From: Planctomycetaceae bacterium
GTDB lineage: Bacteria; Planctomycetota; Planctomycetia; Pirellulales; Pirellulaceae
Direction of reading: 5' to 3'
NCBI GenBank assembly: GCA_003501565.1
Contig: DNPC01000678.1
Span: 1-9,321 of the forward strand
DNA: 9,321 bases
Positions within the stretch are counted from its first letter, which is position 1, and each line of letters opens with the position of its first letter. Below are positions 1 to 5,829 of this stretch, one piece after another. The notes beneath the pieces were generated by a model. The model saw only the letters and a program-made list of their open reading frames with translations, made no database searches and was not told where the DNA came from. A program made the position numbers and the translations under genes.

Positions 1-751
1 AGTGGATTGCGAGCTCTCTTACAATCCGAATGGTGGAAGATCTCGGCGAGCCGGTTGATTGGAAGCTGTTGAAGTCGTGCTCGCCTTCGATAAAGGCAGC
101 AGCGATTTGCATTTGCTCAAGATCCAATCGACGGCGTACCCACCAATGCTGGGCACGGCCGAGCGGATCTTCTTTCCGGGCGTTGTAAATCAAGTAGCGA
201 TAACGCTTACCCGTGCTGTCGCGAAGGGGGTGGAAGTACGGTGAAACTTCTTCGCACTTGCGAACGACGATATCAGGAGGAAGGCTCGTGTTCACGGCGT
301 AGGGCAGGCGTTCGGCTGGTGCGGGCCAATGCGTCGACTTGAAGAGCACCGATTGAGCGATTGCATGGACGCCTGTATCAGTACGGCTGCTGGCAAGTGT
401 GCGGACGTTCTTCTGACCGGTTGCGATGGATAGACCACGTTCGAGCACCTCTTGGACCGTCAGCTGGTCAGGCTGCTTTTGCCAGCCGAAGTACTGGGCT
501 CCGTCATAAGCGACCGTCAAATGGAGTGAGCGCTCCCCTGCCCTGCTCTGCGGTTCCGCCTGCAATGCAACCTGCTCTGAAATTTCCGCAGCCTCCACAG
601 TGTTTTTTGTGGACCCCACAGTGTTTTCTATGGCCTCCGCAGTGTTCTTAATGGGCTCTGCGTTCTCGGCGGGTTCTGCAGAGCTTTCATTGGTCTCCAC
701 CGTGATTTGCGTGTTTGCTGTGCTTTGCGTGGAATTCACAGTGCTTTGCAA
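1..751 (-). CDS. truA: tRNA pseudouridine synthase A, partial (C-terminus outside window)
   Basis: TruA converts uridines 38-40 of the tRNA anticodon stem-loop to pseudouridine in the cytoplasm. The conserved part begins near 530 with LTVAYDGAQYFGWQKQ, followed by the catalytic loop SSRTDTGVHAIAQ (catalytic Asp codon at 379-377), KRYRYLIYN and HDFNSFQSTGSPRSSTIR, the order seen in the family. The loop has Ser where most bacterial TruA have Gly (GRTD). The gene is cut by the left edge, so roughly the last third is missing. The start is unclear: the frame is open all the way from the asd stop and holds no ATG. In-frame candidates are TTG 793, TTG 751, GTG 739, GTG 700, GTG 619, GTG 598 and TTG 565. 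I used 751 because a purine-rich stretch (GGAACGAAGAA) precedes it. That choice gives an acidic, Ala/Ser/Thr/Gln-rich N-terminal extension of about 70 residues not typical of TruA. It lies downstream of asd on the same strand and is probably co-transcribed with it. Identity is certain; the start is not. Confidence 0.93.
   Translation of the reverse strand, partial: MQSTVNSTQSTANTQITVETNESSAEPAENAEPIKNTAEAIENTVGSTKNTVEAAEISEQVALQAEPQSRAGERSLHLTVAYDGAQYFGWQKQPDQLTVQEVLERGLSIATGQKNVRTLASSRTDTGVHAIAQSVLFKSTHWPAPAERLPYAVNTSLPPDIVVRKCEEVSPYFHPLRDSTGKRYRYLIYNARKEDPLGRAQHWWVRRRLDLEQMQIAAAFIEGEHDFNSFQSTGSPRSSTIRIVRELAIH
595..657. repeat. Three 21-bp tandem units inside the TruA N-terminal extension
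   Basis: Units at 595-615, 616-636 and 637-657 share CC(A/G)CAGTGTT at the same phase (CAGTGTT at 598, 619 and 640). Since 21 bp is seven codons, the minus strand in the TruA frame reads as seven-residue repeats: PIKNTAE, AIENTVG, STKNTVE. Related but eroded NT/STV motifs continue upstream in the same reading frame (QSTVNSTQSTANTQITVE). The codon-multiple period fits translation of this stretch as part of truA. Confidence 0.75.
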
Positions 752-811
752 TGTTCTTCGTTCCGAGTTTCGATTACCGGAATTGCTAGGCAAGCCTTCG
801 GGATCCCATCA

Positions 812-1882
812 CTAGTTGTTGGGCAGTGACAGATTCGCGGCGACAGATTCACTGAGAAGCTTTCCGATCTGCACCGCGTTTGTAGCTGCACCCTTGCGGA
901 GATTGTCGCTAACGCACCAAAAACTAATCCCGCATTCATGGTGCAAGTCTTTGCGAACTCGCCCGACAAATACATCCGGCTTGTCCGCACAAGGCCGTGG
1001 CATTGGGTATTCTTGATTGTCCAGATCGTCGATTAAGGTCACGCCATCTGCTTCGCTGAACAACCGCTTTATCTCATCGAGCTCTAAGGGCTGCTCCGTT
1101 TCACAATAAATTGATTCGCTGTGCCCAACCAAAACTGGAACTCGTACGCAGGTGGCATTTATTGCGATCGTATCGTCCCCAAAGATCTTATGCGTCTCGC
1201 GCACCATCTTGACTTCTTCGGATGTGAAACCAGCTTCCTTATGGGAACCGATCTGTGGGATCAGGTTCATAGCGATGTCATGTTGGAACACGCTGACTTG
1301 GCCAGTTTGACCCTTAAGCACTTTATGGGTGTTCTCAATAGTTTCTGTATTGGCGGCTAAACCTGCTCCGGAAACAGCTTGATATGTGCTGACGATGATC
1401 TGCCTGAGGCCAGCTGCATTTCGAAGCGGGTGCAAGGCTACGACCATTTGAGTGGTGCTACAGTTTGGGCTGGCAATGATACCCTTGTGTTCGCTGGCTG
1501 CTTGGGCGTTTACCTCTGGAATCACCAGCGGAACATCTGGATTCATCCGATAGAATGCGGATTCATCGACGACGACGGCGCCTCGCTCAACGGCCCAAGG
1601 TACAAACTCAGCGGCAACCTCGTCTGGAGTGCTGGCGATCACGAGATCGACGCCTTTAAATGCTTCCGGTTCGAGAAGCTCGACGGTGATGGGTTGGCCG
1701 GCGACTTCGATGATGGTGCCCGCCGACCGCTCTGAGGCTAGTAGCTTGAGTTTACCGTAGGGGAGTTTCTGCTTGACGATTTCATCAAGGACTATTCCAC
1801 CAACTGCACCGGTTGCACCAACAACTGCTACTGTTCCACTCACGTCCTGGCTCTTTCGAGAATGTTTGAGACATATCGACAT
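812..1882 (-). CDS. asd: Aspartate-semialdehyde dehydrogenase
   Basis: The enzyme reduces aspartyl phosphate to aspartate semialdehyde with NADPH, the branch point to lysine/diaminopimelate, threonine and methionine. The 356-residue product has the expected length. The N-terminal dinucleotide-binding loop is VVGATGAVGG (residues 20-29). The catalytic cysteine is C141 in SPNCSTTQ, followed by STYQAVSGAG (165-174), where Q168 is the usual substrate-site Gln. CVRVPVLVGHSES (245-257) supplies the conserved Arg247 and His254. The C-terminal DNLRKGAATNAVQI (326-339) is also typical. The ATG at 1882 gives a leader of about 16 residues before the first strand. A GTG at 1843, preceded by AAGAGCCAGG, would start right before the core (VSGTVAVVGA) and is a real alternative. 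The gene lies between an unrecognised exported protein upstream and truA downstream, all on the minus strand. A palindromic tandem array ends 40 bp upstream of the ATG. Confidence 0.97.
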   Translation of the reverse strand: MSICLKHSRKSQDVSGTVAVVGATGAVGGIVLDEIVKQKLPYGKLKLLASERSAGTIIEVAGQPITVELLEPEAFKGVDLVIASTPDEVAAEFVPWAVERGAVVVDESAFYRMNPDVPLVIPEVNAQAASEHKGIIASPNCSTTQMVVALHPLRNAAGLRQIIVSTYQAVSGAGLAANTETIENTHKVLKGQTGQVSVFQHDIAMNLIPQIGSHKEAGFTSEEVKMVRETHKIFGDDTIAINATCVRVPVLVGHSESIYCETEQPLELDEIKRLFSEADGVTLIDDLDNQEYPMPRPCADKPDVFVGRVRKDLHHECGISFWCVSDNLRKGAATNAVQIGKLLSESVAANLSLPNN

Positions 1883-1921
1883 CGTCGTAGGCTGCCACAG
1901 TTTAGTTGAATTGCGGCTGGC

Positions 1922-1987
1922 GTACAGATCTTCTGTTTCCAGCGTGCAGATCGTCTGTTTCCGGGGTGCAGATCGTCTGTTCCCGGG
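1922..1987. repeat. Three 22-bp tandem units with a CAGA-N3-TCTG palindrome, upstream of asd
   Basis: Units run 1922-1943, 1944-1965 and 1966-1987 with no gap. Each contains CAGATCGTCTG (CAGATCTTCTG in the first), an inverted repeat with 4-bp arms and a 3-bp centre, followed by a TTTCC/TTCCC tract. Units two and three differ at a single position; unit one is more diverged. The spacing of about two helical turns puts the palindrome centres on one face of the DNA. The array lies in the 202-bp gap between the stop of the exported-protein gene (2085) and the asd start (1882). A binding-site role is inference; a slippage-derived spacer is the plain alternative. Confidence 0.7.
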
Positions 1988-2084
1988 GGGCTGGCGGCTG
2001 AGAGCGGAACGCGCGGGCTGCAGCGCCTCCGGCGACTTCCGTCAATTCCGAGGTGGCCCCGGTGGTGCCTCGCATGCAGACACA

Positions 2085-3212
2085 CTAACGGACAGTTGGG
2101 TTCGGTTCCGCCGTCTGGATGGTAGAAGCCAGGGAGCTGGGAGGCAGGTACCGGGCAGTTTCATCAACGTATTCTCGAATGCCCGCAGAGGGAAGCTGGA
2201 ATAGATGCGCGTCGATTTGATCTGGAGTTAGCGGCCGTGGTTTCGCCCATTGTGTGACACTCTTGAACGGACGGAACTTGTCGTCAGCCTGCTGCGAAGG
2301 TGAACGTTTGAGCGTTAACTTGTGCAGCCAGAACGGGATCTTGGCTTTGTCCGTTGATATCACAGCCTCTGCGGAAGCTGGAACAGACTGCTCCTGCATT
2401 GAGAACAACTCCAAATCGACCGCCGCCTTCCCGTGTTGTTCGGGAGGCTGCTCAGCCAGCCGGCCTTGGATTACCCAGACGGGATTCCCGTCGAGCTGCT
2501 GTTCGGTAACGGCGTACCATTGATAGCGCTGACAGAGCCCTCGCAGTACTTCTGCCTGCCCGCCAAGTGCCAAGTGAATCGAATTGACAGGATCGTAAAG
2601 ACTGTCTTTGGAACGCGCCAGTGATGGCAGGACACGGCTGCGGACTTGTTCACAGTCGATTTCTGCATGTAGCTTTCCTTCGCCAATGTCCTCGATCGAA
2701 ATGAGGCGTTGGCCGTCGCACACTTGCAAGAACGTGTATAGCCTTTTGGCGGCGCCCATTCGCACGCTGTGACGCATTCGACCTTCTCCTTTTCCGCCGC
2801 GAACGTAGCTCCCCACGCCACTCATCAAACGTCCAGATTGCTCTATTGAGGTTTGAACCTCGCAGTGGATTGGCTCACCGAAGACGCTTTCGATCAAAGC
2901 CAAATGTACGATGCCCATAATCCGCGCTAACTGTTCAGGCGTTTCAGCGGCGTCGTTTTGGTTTCGCGAGGAAATGTTTGTGGCGTTGTTGTCGCCTGCC
3001 GCAAGCGCTGGCGCCGATTCGGACGCGCTCGCGTCTTGTCCGAGCAGTCTTTCAGATGCCGGCCGTACCGGGCAAGCGAAAGCTAAAGCTAGGAATGCTA
3101 GCAAAGCGATGAAGCGGAAATGAGAGACTAGCCAGCAGCGGTTGTGAGCTGCCCGCGGCGCTATCAGATGCATGCCAAACCGGTCGTTCGCCTTAGGTAA
3201 TCTTCGCCACAT
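2085..3212 (-). CDS. Exported protein of unknown function, possible LolA/LolB-like fold
   Basis: I do not recognise a named family for this 375-residue protein. The N-terminus is basic, followed by a hydrophobic segment (FIALLAFLALAFACPV, about 34-49) and a small-residue stretch (RPASE), so it is probably a Sec-exported or membrane-anchored protein. The Cys at 47 (LAFAC) is not a convincing lipobox. Residues 55-92 are low-complexity Ala/Ser/Asn/Asp and likely disordered. The rest has alternating strand-like segments: MRHSVRMGAAKRLYTFLQVCDGQRLISIED (146-175, in two strands with a DGQ turn), NPVWVIQGRL (243-252) and a C-terminal LFQLPSAGIREYVDETARYL (337-356). This pattern resembles the lipoprotein-carrier superfamily, where a similar ending is common, but that is inference. 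ATG at 3212 is the longest start; ATG at 3173 (residue 14) would give a tighter signal peptide. It is transcribed divergently from the lipoprotein gene at 3518 and lies upstream of asd. Confidence 0.8.
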   Translation of the reverse strand: MWRRLPKANDRFGMHLIAPRAAHNRCWLVSHFRFIALLAFLALAFACPVRPASERLLGQDASASESAPALAAGDNNATNISSRNQNDAAETPEQLARIMGIVHLALIESVFGEPIHCEVQTSIEQSGRLMSGVGSYVRGGKGEGRMRHSVRMGAAKRLYTFLQVCDGQRLISIEDIGEGKLHAEIDCEQVRSRVLPSLARSKDSLYDPVNSIHLALGGQAEVLRGLCQRYQWYAVTEQQLDGNPVWVIQGRLAEQPPEQHGKAAVDLELFSMQEQSVPASAEAVISTDKAKIPFWLHKLTLKRSPSQQADDKFRPFKSVTQWAKPRPLTPDQIDAHLFQLPSAGIREYVDETARYLPPSSLASTIQTAEPNPTVR

Positions 3213-3517
3213 AGTCCGGTTGTACGGGATTTATCAAAGAATCCAGTGATACAGCGCCGAAAGTAAAGCCACGGGGACTGTTCATCCTCACGCAAATGCT
3301 TGGATTGCGTTCCGGCTGAGCTAAGTGAACAGACTCTAGGACGATCCCTTAGCAGCTTTCGAGTCGGCCGATTCTAGAGCTGAGCGAAGCGGTAAGTCCA
3401 GGTGAATCAGCCCGATTTGGCTGTTTACCACACGTTGAAACTCACTCAGGATCGTTTCGATTGGCGGCGATCGCCGGATTCGGAACCGGACGATTTGCCC
3501 AAATTAGGGGGTTAAGC
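3213..3517. promoter_or_regulatory. Divergent intergenic region, presumed promoters for both flanking genes
   Basis: These 305 bp separate two divergently transcribed genes, so promoters for both must lie here or very close. I found no convincing -35/-10 pair on either strand. A 7-bp inverted repeat, CTGTTCA (3278-3284) with TGAACAG (3326-3332), has a 41-nt gap and is too weak to call an operator. An in-frame ATG at 3461 exists for the plus-strand gene, but the residues it would add precede a complete lipoprotein signal peptide and are probably not translated. Confidence 0.45.
3506..3511 (+). promoter_or_regulatory. Ribosome binding site that decides the start at 3518
   Basis: AGGGGG lies six bases before ATG 3518. 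It is the best Shine-Dalgarno match among the plus-strand genes here. It supports 3518 over the upstream in-frame ATG at 3461, and the protein then begins directly with a lipoprotein signal peptide. Confidence 0.7.
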
Positions 3518-4690
3518 ATGAAAATGCGCATTTTCCTTTCGCTAGCCGTGGTAGCCGCTGGCTGCCTAACTGGCTGCTCAACGGTGCGGCATAACACGCC
3601 GCCGGCACAAAGACTTATGGAACCTGGCCCGGGCGTTGGTGGCCCTGGTCCAGGCGTACTCGGGCCCGCTGTTGGTGCAGCAGGCATGGGTGGCGGTGTC
3701 GTACCCGCCTCCGGTGCCGAAGTCATCGGCGCCAACTGCCAAGAGTGCGGCCCTGGCGGCATGATGGGTGGCATGATGATGGGAGGCCCGGCGCCTAACG
3801 TCCAAGTCCTCTTCGGTCGTCCTGAAGGCATGCAGTTGCACTTCGACGTCGTCGGTGATGGATCATTCGGCAGCGAAGCGCTGTATGTTCCCGGGCGACT
3901 GGAGTTCCCACAGGGCGGCATCTACCGCATGAAGCTAACCAACATTCAAGGACGTGAAGGCGTTGAGCTGTACCCGACCGTCGAGGTTGCAAACGGCAAT
4001 CCTCGCACCGCGGCGTACCTAGCACACAATGCCATTCCGGTTCAGTTTACTGAAGACGACTTTGAGCAAGTGCTCTCGGGCAACTTCGTCACGAAGGTGA
4101 TCTACCTGCCAGATCCGGAGTTCCAAGGTGACGCTTTGGTCGACGTCCTGGTTAGCAACCGCATTGAACCGGGGCTGGATCCGATTGTCGAAGCGGATCG
4201 CCGCGGTTCCATCCTGGCCATTGTTCGCATCGGTAACAAAGACGTCGAAATGTCGGGAGCCGCTGCTGGTGGCATGATGGGCATGGGCATGGCTGGCGGA
4301 CCGATGATGTGCGGACCTGACGGCTGCGGTCCTGGTGGCGTTCCAGCTTCACTGCCTGGTTATGTCGCTGGAGTTACAGCGCCTCAATACGGTATGCCTC
4401 AATCGGGCACTCCAATCGGACTTGTGGGACCACCCCACATTCCATTGGGTACTCCGGCTGGCCTACAGAAGCACTCGATGAAGAACCGTACTCGGATGCA
4501 CATTCCTGATCCGGTCAAACACATGCGAGTCAGTGTGAAGCAATCGCCTGCTCAGAGCTATCCACAGCCTGTCAATCGGGTTCGCATCCACGAACGCAAT
4601 GTTCACAACGGATTCCCGACCGGCACACCTGGCCACGCCATGGGTAGCCAAAGTGTTGGTGGCGATGGTTCTTACTGCCCGCCGCAGTAA
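3518..4690 (+). CDS. Lipoprotein with Cys/Gly/Met-rich cassettes flanking a paralogous envelope domain
   Basis: The 390-residue product starts with a short basic and hydrophobic signal (MKMRIFLSLAVVAAGC) and a lipobox LTGC, so C20 is the likely lipidated cysteine. Residues 34-93 are Gly/Pro/Met-rich and contain CQEC (74-77) followed by GPGGMMGGMMMGG. The central domain, about 97-239, includes YRMKLTNIQGREGVELYPTVEV (in two parts, 136-157), IPVQFTEDDFEQVLSG (173-188), VTKVIYLPDPE (191-201) and ILAIVRIG (232-239). The next gene carries a clear paralogue of it. A second cassette follows, GGMMGMGMAGGPMMCGPDGC (251-270) and GPGG, a near mirror of the first. The C-terminal 120 residues are Pro/Gly/His/Arg-rich and probably disordered. 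I know no function for the domain. The product is probably a periplasmic or outer-membrane-facing lipoprotein. A strong terminator 140 bp past the stop suggests mainly monocistronic expression. Confidence 0.87.
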   Translation: MKMRIFLSLAVVAAGCLTGCSTVRHNTPPAQRLMEPGPGVGGPGPGVLGPAVGAAGMGGGVVPASGAEVIGANCQECGPGGMMGGMMMGGPAPNVQVLFGRPEGMQLHFDVVGDGSFGSEALYVPGRLEFPQGGIYRMKLTNIQGREGVELYPTVEVANGNPRTAAYLAHNAIPVQFTEDDFEQVLSGNFVTKVIYLPDPEFQGDALVDVLVSNRIEPGLDPIVEADRRGSILAIVRIGNKDVEMSGAAAGGMMGMGMAGGPMMCGPDGCGPGGVPASLPGYVAGVTAPQYGMPQSGTPIGLVGPPHIPLGTPAGLQKHSMKNRTRMHIPDPVKHMRVSVKQSPAQSYPQPVNRVRIHERNVHNGFPTGTPGHAMGSQSVGGDGSYCPPQ

Positions 4691-4709
4691 CGAGTCAGCA
4701 CAATCCTGC

Positions 4710-4729
4710 TTGCTAATCACAGTTAGCAA
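4710..4729. other. Small perfect hairpin in the 3' untranslated region
   Basis: TTGCTAA (4710-4716) and TTAGCAA (4723-4729) are exact inverted repeats around a six-base loop, starting 19 bases after the lipoprotein stop. No T-tract follows, so it is not an intrinsic terminator by itself. It could be an mRNA-stabilising hairpin, a small palindromic protein site, or chance. Confidence 0.4.
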
Positions 4730-4831
4730 CACACGACGTCAACTAACCGCGTCGCGAGACGAATGGGTTAGACAGGAAGCGGAAAGTACATCGGACCGTT
4801 TCCACAGCCGATCAACGTGAATGAGTGGGGC

Positions 4832-4878
4832 GGAGCGAGAGCCTTTTGCGGCTCTCGCACCGCTTTTGTTTTCTTTCA
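4832..4878 (+). terminator. Intrinsic terminator between the two paralogous envelope genes
   Basis: GCGAGAGCC (4837-4845) pairs perfectly with GGCTCTCGC (4852-4860) around the loop TTTTGC. After one A-A mismatch the stem extends by GCGG/CCGC (4832-4835 with 4862-4865). It is followed at once by TTTTGTTTTCTTT. This is a textbook rho-independent terminator for the upstream lipoprotein gene. It also argues against the in-frame ATG at 4821 as start of the next gene, because that reading would translate through the stem. Confidence 0.85.
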
Positions 4879-4913
4879 CGTTTCTACGCCGCTCGTACGC
4901 GCGGACCGCTACT

Positions 4914-5765
4914 ATGCTGCCGAAAAATCGACTTCACTTCATTGGGTTGCTCCTGCTTGCCGCGGGAGTCTGCTCCGACGTTGCCCTAGCCCAAGGCCCG
5001 AGTCAGCTACCACGCAACGTGAACTATCTGTTGAGCGCCGATCAGCCGCCCGGATACGTTGCTAGTGCCCAAGTCGCACGTCAAATTCCTGGCGTTGGCA
5101 CCTACCAAGCAGTAGCCATATCTGGACCCCCAGGCCTGAAAGTGGCGTTGGCCCGTGACGGGATGTTGCTAGAGAACTTGGAAGCACCCGTGACCACTGG
5201 GATGCTCGTTGGAGCTACCTACCGTTTTCGCGTTGCGAACATTCCATATCGTCCCGGCGCTGAACTGTATCCAACGATTGAAATAATCGGCAAGGTACAC
5301 ACACCAACCGGTCGGGAGCATCGCTTTCCGATTCCCGTTGTACTTACCAATGAAGACATCGAACTAGCTCTAGGTGGAGCACTGGTGACGCGTGTTATCT
5401 ACGTAGAAGATGGCGAGATTGCAACGCCCATGGCCGTGCCAGCTGGCGAGCAATTATTGCATGATGTTGCGCCTGAAGATAATGCACTTCAAACTGCAGA
5501 CCAATACGGTAAACCGGTTGCAATTCTCCGGATCGGTTCAATTCTGCCCAGCAGTAATCTTGCCGACATGCCACGCTTCCTGATGGGGTCACCACCGTGG
5601 ATTCCACTCATTACCGCTCCGGACCGTGAGCAACTGATTCGCGACGGACAGTGGCCGAACACTCCTCCGGTAGTTCCTGCCAACGAAGTGTTTTCTCAGC
5701 CACACGGTCTGTCGACGCAGCGAATTAACGATGGTTTGATTGTGGAGCAAGACGATCAGCCCTAG
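4914..5765 (+). CDS. Secreted protein, paralogue of the upstream lipoprotein's central domain
   Basis: From ATG 4914 the 283-residue product opens with a classical signal peptide (MLPKNRLHFIGLLLLAAG, then VALA before Q27), with likely cleavage after ALA at 26. An earlier in-frame ATG at 4821 was rejected because the added residues precede this signal peptide and span a terminator. Residues 72-208 match the central domain of the preceding lipoprotein: YRFRVANIPYRPGAELYPT (103-121), IPVVLTNEDIELALGG (140-155), VTRVIYVEDGE (158-168) and PVAILRIG (201-208). It lacks the Cys/Met-rich cassettes and a lipobox, so the same domain appears here in a soluble or non-lipidated form. The C-terminal 75 residues are Pro-rich with a short helix-like DREQLIRDG. 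I do not recognise the family. The gene ends 64 bp before the next one, with which it may be co-transcribed. The Shine-Dalgarno is weak (GGA, eight bases upstream). Confidence 0.82.
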   Translation: MLPKNRLHFIGLLLLAAGVCSDVALAQGPSQLPRNVNYLLSADQPPGYVASAQVARQIPGVGTYQAVAISGPPGLKVALARDGMLLENLEAPVTTGMLVGATYRFRVANIPYRPGAELYPTIEIIGKVHTPTGREHRFPIPVVLTNEDIELALGGALVTRVIYVEDGEIATPMAVPAGEQLLHDVAPEDNALQTADQYGKPVAILRIGSILPSSNLADMPRFLMGSPPWIPLITAPDREQLIRDGQWPNTPPVVPANEVFSQPHGLSTQRINDGLIVEQDDQP

Positions 5766-5816
5766 TCGCTTCGTTTGACGAGTCAGATCCTGCACCGACT
5801 TTGATCTATCAATTCT

Positions 5817-5820
5817 AGGA
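5817..5820 (+). promoter_or_regulatory. Ribosome binding site for the GTG start at 5830
   Basis: AGGA lies nine bases before GTG 5830 and supports this non-ATG start, from which a complete signal peptide is read. Confidence 0.5.
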
Positions 5821-5829
5821 AACGCAGCC

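Noticed and set aside
361..651. Plus-strand open frames at 59-244, 361-651 and 600-815
   Set aside because: They lie antisense to the conserved TruA coding sequence or its extension and show no family features.
1922..1987. CRISPR array
   Set aside because: The three units are directly adjacent with no spacers, and no cas gene is near.
1121..2204. Plus-strand open frames at 1121-1360, 1379-1735 and 1773-2204
   Set aside because: The first two are antisense to asd, whose motifs are unmistakable; the third spans the intergenic tandem repeat and has no plausible start context or domain.
3278..3332. CTGTTCA / TGAACAG inverted repeat as an operator in the divergent region
   Set aside because: Seven-base arms with a 41-nt gap are expected by chance in a region of this size. 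Sharing of GAACAGAC with the array upstream of asd is one 8-mer and also chance level.
3461..3517. Upstream ATG 3461 as start of the lipoprotein gene
   Set aside because: It would put 19 residues before a complete lipoprotein signal peptide, while ATG 3518 has AGGGGG six bases upstream.
3442..3921. Minus-strand Pro-rich open frame over the lipoprotein gene
   Set aside because: The Pro/Gly bias is the mirror of the Gly/Pro-rich lipoprotein codons on the plus strand.
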